Origin: Acetobacter lovaniensis
Lineage (GTDB): Bacteria > Pseudomonadota > Alphaproteobacteria > Acetobacterales > Acetobacteraceae
Direction of reading: 5' to 3'
Assembly: GCF_014207635.1 (NCBI RefSeq)
Contig: NZ_JACHIE010000008.1
Location: 1 to 64,000, forward strand
Length of the DNA stretch: 64,000 bases
Within the stretch, counting starts at the first letter, position 1; each line of letters begins with the position of its first letter. Both the position numbers and the translations under genes were made by a program. Shown here in pieces: positions 50,623-58,327 of this stretch. Below the pieces are notes generated by a model. It worked only from the letters and a program-made list of their open reading frames with translations, was not told where the DNA came from and searched no databases.

Positions 50623-51420
50623 ATGGAGTCGAATCTAAGGCCAATTCAGCCGGTCAAACCTGTCGCCCCGTACCTAGGGGGCAAGTTGCGCCTGGCATCC
50701 CGCATCATAGGAAAAATGCGTGCTATCCCGCACTCTGCCTACGTTGAACCATTCGTTGGTATGGGTGGTGTGTTCCTACGTCGGGATTTTTATGTTGAGT
50801 GCGAGGTCATTAATGACCTGAACCGTGACGTGGCGAATCTGTTCCGTATTCTGCGATGGCACTACGTTCCTTTGATGGACATTCTGCGTTGGCAGATCAC
50901 CACACGAGACGACTTCCAGAGACTGACCTCGGCTGCACCAGATACCCTGACGGATTTACACCGCGCAGCGCGCTTCCTTTACCTGCAACGCACTGCGTTT
51001 GGTGGGAAGATTAGCGGGCAGAACTTCGGGGTATCTTTAAGACGGGCTCGTTTTGACGTGCAGCAATTGGGGAGCATGCTGGAAGACGTTCATGCGCGCC
51101 TGTGCCGCGTGGTGGTGGAATGCCTACCATGGCAGGAAGTGTTGCGACGCTATGATAGTGACAACACCCTGTTTTATCTGGACCCGCCGTATTGGGGATG
51201 TGAGCGGGATTATAATGCCCCGTTCTCTCGGGATCAGTTCATTGAAATGGCTGACCACCTGTCACAGATCAAAGGGCGCTTCATTCTGTCGTTGAATGAC
51301 CGGCCTGAAGTGAGAGAAGTGTTTGCCGCCTTCGATATTGAAGCGGTGACGGTCAACTACTCGGTGAGTTCCAAATCAACCGGACGAGGAACGCGTGGGG
51401 AGGTTTTAATCAGCAATTAA
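50623..51420 (+). CDS. DNA adenine (N6) methyltransferase, Dam/D12 class
   Basis: The 265-residue methylase has the D12-class motifs: APYLGGKLRLASRIIGKM, EPFVGMGGVFLRR (SAM-binding F-x-G-x-G), NDLNRDVANLFRIL and the catalytic TLFYLDPPYWGC (D-P-P-Y). It would methylate adenine in DNA, probably protecting phage DNA from host restriction. It lies where Mu carries the mom modification gene, at the right end. No Shine-Dalgarno sequence precedes ATG 50623, the only in-frame start downstream of the TAG at 50524-50526. Two hairpins lie just upstream. Confidence 0.92.
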   Translation: MESNLRPIQPVKPVAPYLGGKLRLASRIIGKMRAIPHSAYVEPFVGMGGVFLRRDFYVECEVINDLNRDVANLFRILRWHYVPLMDILRWQITTRDDFQRLTSAAPDTLTDLHRAARFLYLQRTAFGGKISGQNFGVSLRRARFDVQQLGSMLEDVHARLCRVVVECLPWQEVLRRYDSDNTLFYLDPPYWGCERDYNAPFSRDQFIEMADHLSQIKGRFILSLNDRPEVREVFAAFDIEAVTVNYSVSSKSTGRGTRGEVLISN

Positions 51421-51446
51421 AGGGCATTTTAGGGAGCCTTTATTGA

Positions 51447-51477
51447 CCATTTTCCCGGCATCGGGGAAATGGTTTTT
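51447..51477 (+). terminator. Intrinsic terminator at the prophage right end
   Basis: CCATTTTCCC (51447-51456) pairs with GGGGAAATGG (51463-51472) with one G-U pair and a 6-nt loop, followed by TTTTT. It ends the third late transcript about 50 nt before the prophage end. Confidence 0.85.
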
Positions 51478-51478
51478 A

Positions 51479-51527
51479 GGGTTCCAAATTATGTGGCTGT
51501 TGGTTCCAAATCATTCGGCCCGCTACA
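51479..51527. other. Prophage right end with transposase-binding-type repeats
   Basis: On the minus strand from 51527 the end reads TGTAGCGGGC, then TGGAACCAACAG (plus-strand 51497-51508) exactly 19 nt inside as on the left end, and a second TTTGGAACCC copy at 51479-51488. Two sites at the right end parallel Mu R1 and R2. Confidence 0.75.
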
Positions 51528-51532
51528 CCCAT
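51528..51532. repeat. Right copy of the 5-bp target-site duplication (CCCAT)
   Basis: CCCAT directly follows the right terminus ...GCTACA and equals the pentamer at 14459-14463. Confidence 0.93.
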
Positions 51533-51578
51533 TGGAACACCAACATCTTTTGCATTTACTGTTATTGACTCTGTTTGA
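51528..51578 (+). pseudogene. Displaced 3' end of the interrupted lactonase gene
   Basis: Read in the lactonase frame, CCC ATT GGA ACA continues as PIGTPTSFAFTVIDSV and stops at 51576-51578. Joined to the host part 13205-14463 after removal of one CCCAT, it gives a 434-residue protein with the usual family ending (F-V-P-x-G-x-P). The fragment has no start of its own. Confidence 0.9.
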
Positions 51579-51588
51579 TCATTAAAAA

Positions 51589-51614
51589 CGCGTCGCACAT
51601 TAAAGTGCGACGCG
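51589..51614 (-). terminator. Intrinsic terminator of the sulfate-binding protein operon
   Basis: CGCGTCGCAC (51589-51598) and GTGCGACGCG (51605-51614) form a perfect 10-bp stem with a 6-nt loop. On the minus strand it is followed by TTTTT, so it terminates the porin/sulfate-binding operon, 12 nt after its last stop. Confidence 0.88.
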
Positions 51615-51625
51615 CCATTCCAGTT

Positions 51626-52660
51626 TTACTTGTAAAGACTATCAAAAACGCCGCCGTCAGAAAAATGTTCTTTCTGCAGCTTGGTCCAGCCACCGAGGCT
51701 CTTTACATCAAAGGTATTCACTTTGGGGAAGAGTGCCTTGTTTTCTTCCAGAATTGCAGGATCAACAGGACGGAAATAGTGTTTGGCACCGATTTTCTGC
51801 CCTTCAGGCGTAAACAGAAAATCCAGATATGCTTTGGCTACCACTTCGGTCCCATGCGCCTTGACATTTTTATCAACAAGAGATGCAGGAGGCTCTGCCA
51901 GAATGGTCTGTGACGGCACAACAATTTCAAACTGATCCGGTCCAATATCACGCGTAGCCAGAAGAGCTTCGTCTTCCCACGCAAGCAGAACATCACCCAG
52001 ATTACGCTGCACAAAACTGTTTGTAGCGCCTCGTGCGCCTGTATCAAGTACAGGCACATGCTTGAACAGGTTTTTCAGGTAGGCTTTGGCGGTTTCTGGC
52101 GTGCCATCCTTTTGGTGCAGAGCCCATCCCCATGCTGCAAGATAATTCCAGCGCGCACCACCAGATGTTTTGGGGTTGGGAGTAATAACCTGCACGCCAT
52201 CACGGATCAAATCCGGCCAGTCATGAATGTTTTTGGGATTACCTTTACGAACCAGAAACACAATGGTGCTGGTGTAAGGGGTCGCATTATGCGGCAGCCT
52301 GTTTTGCCAATCAGCAGCAATCAGGCCGTGCTGTGCCAGCAGATCAATGTCATAAGCTAGGCCGAGTGTTACTACATCTGCAGGCGCGCCTTCCAGCACG
52401 GAACGTGCCTGTGCCCCGGAGCCGCCATGTGCCGATTTGACACTGACCGTATCCTCGGGATGGTTTTTATGCCACTGGGCAGAAAAAGCTTTATTCACAT
52501 CGGCATAAAGCTCGCGCGTTGGATCGTAGGAAACATTCAACAGGTGGTATGATTCCGCATAGCTTGCAGTTACCTGTAAGCCCGCCAGAAAAGAAACACC
52601 CAATACCGCCGTTACTTTGAGAACGGCACGGCGAACGTTAAAAAAGTTTTCCTGTTTCAT
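51626..52660 (-). CDS. Sulfate/thiosulfate ABC transporter substrate-binding protein
   Basis: The 344-residue periplasmic protein binds sulfate or thiosulfate for import. A signal peptide (about residues 1-35, ending ASYAES) precedes LLNVSYDPTRELYADVNKAF, the Sbp/CysP signature. SHGGSGAQARSVLEGAPADVVTLGLAYDID-type text (AHGGSGAQARSVL), NPKTSGGARWNYLAAWGWAL and YLDFLFTPEGQKIGAKHYFRP follow the family. It is 28 nt downstream of a porin gene, so the two probably form an operon; the cysTWA permease genes are not in the window. A strong terminator follows. Confidence 0.93.
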   Translation of the reverse strand: MKQENFFNVRRAVLKVTAVLGVSFLAGLQVTASYAESYHLLNVSYDPTRELYADVNKAFSAQWHKNHPEDTVSVKSAHGGSGAQARSVLEGAPADVVTLGLAYDIDLLAQHGLIAADWQNRLPHNATPYTSTIVFLVRKGNPKNIHDWPDLIRDGVQVITPNPKTSGGARWNYLAAWGWALHQKDGTPETAKAYLKNLFKHVPVLDTGARGATNSFVQRNLGDVLLAWEDEALLATRDIGPDQFEIVVPSQTILAEPPASLVDKNVKAHGTEVVAKAYLDFLFTPEGQKIGAKHYFRPVDPAILEENKALFPKVNTFDVKSLGGWTKLQKEHFSDGGVFDSLYK

Positions 52661-52688
52661 AAGCCTGTTCCTTAATCATAATGTCAGA

Positions 52689-54383
52689 TCAGAATGCTGC
52701 CTGCACGCGGCCAACAACAGCGTTGCCACTGCGGCCAAAGAAATTGGCATCCGTTGATTTTGCACCATTGTAGCTGGAAACACTAAAATGCGTGTAATCC
52801 AGCATGACCTTGATGTGCTGGTTGGGATACCAGTTCAGCCCACCTTGCCATACAGTCTGTTTATTGCCAGTTTCCCCTGCGGTACTAATGACAGTTCCTG
52901 TCATTTTAGTGGTACCAGACGTCCGCAGGTCGGTCACACTCCAGCGACCGCTAACTTCCAGTGCGCCCCAGTGCCCTTTTGCCGGGTCAAAGTCATATTC
53001 AACACCCGGGGTTGTAAACGCGGCAATTTTTTCATTATAGCCACGACCATGCCCAAACAGGGTATAGTTTGCCGCAACGTACCAGCCATCAAAACCAATG
53101 GCAGGCGGGTCTATGCTGGCTGCTACATTATCGTGCTGCACCCCAACATGATAATACTCACCCTTGAGCAGGAATTTTTTATAACGGAAACCAAACTGTG
53201 GCCCCACTGCCCATATCTGGGAAATATTGGTTAACGCATTTGATGTCAGTAATTGTGTTTCGCCCAGAGGAATTTCAACATTGTCCTTAAATGTCGTGGT
53301 TCTTCCGGTGCCGGACTGGTTCACTTTAAATGCAGCCGTCGCTCCAACCCCGACGTGCACATCAATATCCTTGGAAACATAAGGACGGCCTGCGGCACGG
53401 AACACAGCACCGGTCTGGCTGTCTGTTATGGTCTTGTCAGTTGTGCGATCACCATACTTCTGCCCTGTAAAATACCCGGCGACAAGCCAGCGTTTTTCGT
53501 AATGCTCACCACCAATGCTAAAGCGGGCTACACCACCAGCAATGTTACGAACCAGATCAACAATGGTCGGGCGTTCCAGAAATTCAAATGCCCCTGAACG
53601 CTCTGCGCTGTCTTCTTCCATGCGGGGCTGAAAATACCCTACTGTCAGAGTTGTGTTGTGCAAGCCTGTATAGTTCATGTTGGCTTCAAACAGGCCAACG
53701 GTGCCATCACTGTTATTGGCACCAAAGTCTGGCGTTACGTTCACTACCCAGTCTTTGTAGCGCCAGGACATGTAAATGCGCAGACGTCGTGCATTTTCGG
53801 TAAACTTGTTGAAGTTACCAGCACTTTCCTTCCCGCGCTGGCCAACCCCCATAAAGCCCCCAAAGTCTTCCTGCGCCAGAAGGCCAATGGAAAACGCGTA
53901 AGCCTTATCATCCGACGCAATGGTTGGGCGGCCTTTGGGGAAGCCGATTTTAATGCCGCCAATATCCACGCTCTCATCCTTGGCGGAGGCCGCCTTGAAT
54001 GAACTCCAAGACTGTACCGGCCCTTCCGGTAGGGCAATGCGGCTATCATTGGGGCTACGCGGGCCATGGTTGGCGGGCGGAACAACCGGGTCTTCACGGA
54101 ATTGGGGCTGCGCATCATCCGGCCCGGCTGCCGTTAACGTGCGGGGAGCACGACTGATTTTGCGGCTTTGCAGATTGGAGGTATGTTCATACTTGTCCAC
54201 CCGTGCCTGAAGGCGGTGGATCTCCCCCATCATTTCCCGGTGCATTGCAGCGATCTCGCGCCGTAACGCTGCATTTTCTGCATCCGATGTCGCCGCCATC
54301 GTGACATATGGAAAAAAAAGGCTTGAAACTGTTGTTGTTAACAGAACACTAGCCCGAACAGACACCACCATAAGCTCCCCCAA
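52689..54383 (-). CDS. OprO/OprP-like outer-membrane porin with N-terminal coiled coil
   Basis: The 564-residue protein has a signal sequence, a coiled coil (AENAALRREIAAMHREMMGEIHRLQARVDKYE) that could trimerise or contact peptidoglycan, and a long beta-barrel part of the phosphate-selective porin type: WRYKDWVVNVTPDFGANN, TLTVGYFQPRMEEDSAERSGAFEFLERPTIVDLV, GEYYHVGVQHD and PNQHIKVMLDYTHFSVSSY, ending in Phe as barrel proteins do. The downstream sulfate-binding protein suggests it admits sulfate or related anions. The start could also be an internal ATG five codons in. Confidence 0.85.
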   Translation of the reverse strand: MGELMVVSVRASVLLTTTVSSLFFPYVTMAATSDAENAALRREIAAMHREMMGEIHRLQARVDKYEHTSNLQSRKISRAPRTLTAAGPDDAQPQFREDPVVPPANHGPRSPNDSRIALPEGPVQSWSSFKAASAKDESVDIGGIKIGFPKGRPTIASDDKAYAFSIGLLAQEDFGGFMGVGQRGKESAGNFNKFTENARRLRIYMSWRYKDWVVNVTPDFGANNSDGTVGLFEANMNYTGLHNTTLTVGYFQPRMEEDSAERSGAFEFLERPTIVDLVRNIAGGVARFSIGGEHYEKRWLVAGYFTGQKYGDRTTDKTITDSQTGAVFRAAGRPYVSKDIDVHVGVGATAAFKVNQSGTGRTTTFKDNVEIPLGETQLLTSNALTNISQIWAVGPQFGFRYKKFLLKGEYYHVGVQHDNVAASIDPPAIGFDGWYVAANYTLFGHGRGYNEKIAAFTTPGVEYDFDPAKGHWGALEVSGRWSVTDLRTSGTTKMTGTVISTAGETGNKQTVWQGGLNWYPNQHIKVMLDYTHFSVSSYNGAKSTDANFFGRSGNAVVGRVQAAF

Positions 54384-54530
54384 ACTTAAAAATTTTTATT
54401 TTAATATGGCGTAATACCATAAAACAAAATGATTATGTTTTGACCCCGAACCATTCAAAACACAACAAACACCCCACTACCTACTTTTTGCAGATAATGT
54501 TCAACACAACCAATATGAATTACGAAAACT

Positions 54531-54553
54531 GTATGATACCAGAGGCATCATAC
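54531..54553 (-). terminator. Hairpin downstream of the 69-aa ORF at 54583
   Basis: GTATGATACC (54531-54540) pairs with GGCATCATAC (54544-54553) with one mismatch and a 3-nt loop. On the minus strand it is followed by AGTTTTC. It is a likely terminator for the small gene at 54583-54792. A second short hairpin (AGCGCGG/CCGCGCT) spans that gene's stop codon. Confidence 0.5.
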
Positions 54554-54582
54554 CAAACGATTGCTGGCCCCTGCTAGCGCGG

Positions 54583-54792
54583 TTAAACCGCGCTCAGGTT
54601 ATGTTGTGCAAAAGTGGTTTTGAATTTGCGAATAACAGATGTCCGCAAATCCTGCCCATTCGGGTAGCGCTTGTTATGCAAGCTCTGCACGCTTTCATGC
54701 GCCGCATAAAAACGACGGGTCCGGCGATCTTCTTCAAGAATAATGGCACCAACAAAAGTACCGTTAATTTCAATAATACGCGATTCAAACAT
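54583..54792 (-). CDS. Small hypothetical protein (69 aa)
   Basis: I do not recognise a family. The protein starts with a short beta-like segment (SRIIEINGTFVGAIILEEDRRTRRFYAAHESVQSLHNKRYPNGQDL) and ends with a basic helix (VIRKFKTTFAQHNL). The ATG is preceded on the minus strand by GGTGGGGAAAAATC, a fair ribosome-binding site. It has hairpins at its 3' end and stands alone. The 246 nt on its upstream side show nothing I can identify. Confidence 0.55.
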   Translation of the reverse strand: MFESRIIEINGTFVGAIILEEDRRTRRFYAAHESVQSLHNKRYPNGQDLRTSVIRKFKTTFAQHNLSAV

Positions 54793-55038
54793 GATTTTTC
54801 CCCACCAGGTAATAACTGACCCGGAAGGTAATAAAACCCACAGGTCAGGCGTTAGATATTTTAACGTCGTAACATCGGCCTAGCCGACACATTCGATCCC
54901 ACAGGTTTTGCATCTTATATGCGCTCCTCATGTGCCACGCGCTTAACGTGTGATTGTGTATCACCCATATTTCCACGGCAGTCAACTATATAATTTTCAA
55001 AATAGTTGTTTTTTTATATCACGATAATTGTTGTTATT

Positions 55039-56049
55039 TTATAGGTGTCTCTCCTGGTAACCACCAAACTGATAGACCTGTCCGGGACTTGCGGCCCTAA
55101 ACCGCTCTACGTTGCAATTTCCCGCCAAAAGAGCGGCTTGAAGAGCTTTTTCCGGTGCTCGGATACCTTCATCCGTAAGCTGAAAAGTACCCCAATGAAT
55201 CCCTATGGCCTGCTTTGCCTGCATGTCCTTATAAATACGCACCGCTTCATGTGGATTGACGTGCTGTCCTGCCATAAACCATCTCGGTTCGTAAGCGCCA
55301 ATTGGAATGATGGCTACGTCTGGCGCACCATAGCGGGCATGCAGGGTGTGGAATAATGCTCCATCGCCGTAGGCTGTATCTCCGGCAAACCAGAGTTTTT
55401 GACCGCGGATATTCAGCCAGAACCCTGCCCACAATGCCATTCGCCGGTCAAAAACACCACGTGCAGACCAGTGGTATGCTGGTGTCAGCGTTACACTCAA
55501 TGCCGGGGGAATAACCTGTTGCTCATACCAGTCTCCAGTAAGAATACGGGCTTCCGGGATAGCTTTTTTAACAATGTGATCATTCCCTAAGGGCATGATC
55601 ATCAAAGGATTATGTGTGGCCTGTAACCGTTTGAGTGTCGCCAGATCAAGGTGATCATAATGATTATGGCTGATCAGCAGCACATCAATCGGTGGTAGAT
55701 TTTCAAACGCTATGCCCGGTGCACTAACCCGTTTGGGACCAGCCCAGCGTAATGGGCTGGCTCGCTCCGACCATACCGGGTCGGTCAGGATATTGAGCCC
55801 CGCTGCCTGAATAAGCACTGTAGCATGGCCAACCATGGTGATACGCAGGGCATCCACGCTTTTTTCTGGCACAGTTGTTGTTATGGGAACGAAAGCTGGC
55901 CATGGAGTACGTTGTGACGTACGCCTCCAGCGCCACAGATCACGCCAGGAGCGGTCTGTAGAAGGCTGACCGGGATTGAAAAAACGGGTTCCATCAAAAT
56001 GGTCTGTTCTAGGGCCTGCATAGTATTTATTGCGCGTTAGAAAAACCAT
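55039..56049 (-). CDS. MBL-fold metallo-hydrolase (NAPE-PLD/UlaG-like)
   Basis: The roughly 336-residue enzyme has the metallo-beta-lactamase core: MVGHATVLIQAAGLNILTDPVWSERASPLRWAGPKRV, ISHNHYDHLDLATLKRL (H-x-H-x-D-H metal site), LWFAGDTAYG (bridging Asp) and IPIGAYEPRWFMAGQHVNPHEAVRIYKDM. This matches the beta-lactamase_2/NAPE-phospholipase D-like group; the substrate is unknown. The start MVFLTRNKYYAGPRTDHFDG at 56049 has an AAGGGAG ribosome-binding site; an upstream ATG at 56076 lacks one. Confidence 0.88.
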   Translation of the reverse strand: MVFLTRNKYYAGPRTDHFDGTRFFNPGQPSTDRSWRDLWRWRRTSQRTPWPAFVPITTTVPEKSVDALRITMVGHATVLIQAAGLNILTDPVWSERASPLRWAGPKRVSAPGIAFENLPPIDVLLISHNHYDHLDLATLKRLQATHNPLMIMPLGNDHIVKKAIPEARILTGDWYEQQVIPPALSVTLTPAYHWSARGVFDRRMALWAGFWLNIRGQKLWFAGDTAYGDGALFHTLHARYGAPDVAIIPIGAYEPRWFMAGQHVNPHEAVRIYKDMQAKQAIGIHWGTFQLTDEGIRAPEKALQAALLAGNCNVERFRAASPGQVYQFGGYQERHL

Positions 56050-56133
56050 GCACTCCCTTTCCCAAAAGCTAAACATGGTGCGCCCGATGATACAGACGCA
56101 CCATGCATAAAGCGGGGGTTGTGTTTTCGGCTC

Positions 56134-57162
56134 TCAGCTTTGTTGCTGTTTCAGCTCTGCATCAATTTCCAAGGCCTGCCGAGCCATGGCCAAAGCCCCT
56201 TCCCGGCTTGCCGCGCCACAAATAAAGCGCGCGGGATGAGCAAATACCGCATCGGCAACACCACAGACTTCGGCAAGGCCCTGCCCGTTCAGGCCGCCCC
56301 ATGCTTCTGGCAGGGATATGCGCTGGCCAAAAGCACCGCGTTCTGGCGGAATAGCCTTAACATTCCATTGTCCAGCACCCGTGGGAGAAACCACGTAAAT
56401 AACGGGAAGATCATGCTCAAAAATAACTTTTTCGGTTGGCATGCCCGTTTCCATCAGCAGAATACGCTTGTCCTGCGCATTTTTATAAGCGGACAAAACG
56501 CGCTCGGTCGCTTTCAGGCTGGCACGAACACGATCTACCGTGTTGACCAGATGCGATGCGACTGCGGTTGCCGCATTGGCAAAGCCAAGGGTTTCACGCC
56601 GCTTGGCTTCTTCCGGGCCATGGAGTTCCCCCGTGTCCCACGGGGGGCTACAGGCCGAAACAATATCCGCCAGTGACAGCTTGCCCATCTTGGCTATGCC
56701 ATTGTCGTCCTGATCGATCGGCACAACCAGTGATTTATCAATACTCTGCCAGATAGCCGTAATTGTGGCGTCATCCACATTGATACGCACCAGATTGCGT
56801 ACAGCAGCCTTGCCGTAGTCTTTCCACAGCAGCCCGGCGGCACTGTATGGCGTGCCATCTTCACGCAGGGGTTTATCCTTCATGTGGTGGTCGTAACGGC
56901 CTTTGGAAGGGTCATAAACTCCCCCAACATCGAACACGATATCAGCGGCCTGAATGCGCTCGGGATCGCGCGAGCGGAAGAACTTCAGGCAGTCATCGGG
57001 GCCTTCGCCAAGGATACGGGCGCGCAGATCCCCCATTGGGGCCAGCGCATAATGGAGCACAACATACCCGAGAGTTTCATCAACATGGAAGTTGCCCGAA
57101 TGGGTCAGTGCGGTTGTGATGGTAGCCTCATGACCGAGACCAATAGGGGTATGTTCAGACAT
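56134..57162 (-). CDS. MYG1-family protein (DHH-like metal-dependent hydrolase)
   Basis: The 342-residue protein has the MYG1 pattern: ATITTALTHSGNFHVDETLGYVVLHYA, RIQAADIVFDVGGVYDPSKGRYDHHMKDKPLREDGTPYSAAGLLWKDYG, VPIDQDDNGIAK, VIYVVSPTGAGQWNVKAIP. Eukaryotic MYG1 is a 3'-5' RNA exonuclease; the bacterial role is not established. The H-x-D and D-H-H residues are candidate metal ligands. It is a single gene facing away from the sodC region. Confidence 0.9.
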   Translation of the reverse strand: MSEHTPIGLGHEATITTALTHSGNFHVDETLGYVVLHYALAPMGDLRARILGEGPDDCLKFFRSRDPERIQAADIVFDVGGVYDPSKGRYDHHMKDKPLREDGTPYSAAGLLWKDYGKAAVRNLVRINVDDATITAIWQSIDKSLVVPIDQDDNGIAKMGKLSLADIVSACSPPWDTGELHGPEEAKRRETLGFANAATAVASHLVNTVDRVRASLKATERVLSAYKNAQDKRILLMETGMPTEKVIFEHDLPVIYVVSPTGAGQWNVKAIPPERGAFGQRISLPEAWGGLNGQGLAEVCGVADAVFAHPARFICGAASREGALAMARQALEIDAELKQQQS

Positions 57163-57394
57163 TACGATGACCTGCTACAGACTGAGGATAGATTTTCATA
57201 AGCTTCCTCATGCCGCACGCTCTGGTATCAGACAACCGGCTTCGTCAGAATATATGAACTTAATCCGGTTTTTCCGGGTTCCTGCTCAGGTATGGAACTG
57301 TGTTTGCCCCCAAAAACACAGTATGTGCCATCCCTCAGTCCTGCGGGATGGCGCACGGGGCATAAACTCGGGCTATATATCCGGGAATTATTGT

Positions 57395-57931
57395 TTATTT
57401 GATAACCGCACAGGCTACCCGATCCCCTGCCCCGCCAATCGGCTGGCTCTGGTAATCATCGGGATGCGCATGAATGACCAGTGACGAGCCATCCGCATCC
57501 AGTAGGGCAGGCTTACCTTTGCCAGCCTTCAGTGCAACCAGAGGGGAGAAAAGCTCTACCGTTGCTGTGCCGTCGGCTCCAACAAACACGTTAGGCAGAT
57601 CGCCTGCATCGTTCGCATTGGGGTTCAGCAGTCCATGCACAACCGGAGACGTTGCATGCACGTGTGGCCCAGCTGATGTAAACTTTGGCCCTTCGCACAC
57701 GCCCTTGTCGTGGAAGTGCATTCCATGCCAACCCGGTGTCAGCCCTTTTGCTTCCACCCGTACTATAACGCCTTTGGGTGCATCGGTAATGGCAAGAGTG
57801 CCGTGTGCCGTACCATCCGCGCCCACCAGAGTGCCCGAAGCAGTATCGGCCGCACGGGCCAGAGATGGCAGCAGAGCCATTGTGCAGGCCAGAAGAACCA
57901 GATGCTTTGAATGAACCATAACCATGGGCAT
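57395..57931 (-). CDS. sodC: Periplasmic Cu/Zn superoxide dismutase
   Basis: The 178-residue enzyme dismutates superoxide in the periplasm. A signal peptide ending SLARA precedes the domain. Copper/zinc ligands are visible in WHGMHFHDKGVC, SAGPHVHATSPVVHG, NDAGDLPN (zinc Asp) and VIHAHPDDY. The disulphide Cys pair is GVC and VACAVI; GGAGDRVACAVI contains the active-site Arg. The zinc-site sequence AGPHVHA differs from the common AGGHFNP, but the histidines are kept. A 7-8 bp hairpin at 57327-57352 may terminate it. Confidence 0.93.
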   Translation of the reverse strand: MPMVMVHSKHLVLLACTMALLPSLARAADTASGTLVGADGTAHGTLAITDAPKGVIVRVEAKGLTPGWHGMHFHDKGVCEGPKFTSAGPHVHATSPVVHGLLNPNANDAGDLPNVFVGADGTATVELFSPLVALKAGKGKPALLDADGSSLVIHAHPDDYQSQPIGGAGDRVACAVIK

Positions 57932-58327
57932 GTCCTTTCAGTCAGAAATCAAGAGGGTTTGTCCCCCTTGGCGTGTCATTAAATGCTGGCCACGGGGTTT
58001 AGTCCGTGTGTTTACCAGAGAACCCTAGAACATCGTGCGGCAATCCACCACGTCTGATCGGATAGGCAAAACAGTCCTGTGTAGACACAGGCACGCCGCA
58101 TCCCGGTGCGACTGTCTGGAAATCCAGATAAAAACGCATTTTACCCTAGCGGGTTCCCACAGTAATTCTGGAATACCGATGCGCCAATGTTGGCCTCATG
58201 GCCTGTTGTCCAACGTTTTTCTGATTTTTGTTACGCAACCCTGTGGCAGGTCAGGCTTTATGTACAGATCATTTTTTACCAGAAACGTCACTTAATAAAA
58301 TACTATCAGGCAGGTCGGATTCCAATA
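57932..58327. other. 396-nt divergent intergenic region, sodC / antiporter
   Basis: No convincing gene is seen. It holds the promoters of sodC (leftward) and the antiporter (rightward). A palindrome CCTGTGTAGACACAGG lies at 58076-58091 and a short hairpin TCTGGAAATCCAGA nearby; either could be a regulator site. No riboswitch-like structure is recognised. Confidence 0.4.

Larger units (their letters stand above)
14464..51527. mobile_element. Mu-like transposable prophage, apparently complete (37,064 bp)
   Basis: The boundaries come from the duplicated CCCAT flanks, 5'-TGTA at both termini and the subterminal motif TGGAACCAACAG at the same 19-nt offset on each end. Contents follow the Mu gene order: repressor, ner, transposase A, target activator B, gemA, Mor/C activator, lysozyme, terminase, portal, F, G, I/Z, T, sheath L, tube M, tail assembly, tape measure, N, P, gp45-48, tail fibre and a DNA-modification gene at the right end. 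The size is close to Mu (about 37 kb). No tyrosine or serine integrase and no Gin-type invertase are present. All structural genes have intact frames, so the phage could be functional. Confidence 0.96.
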
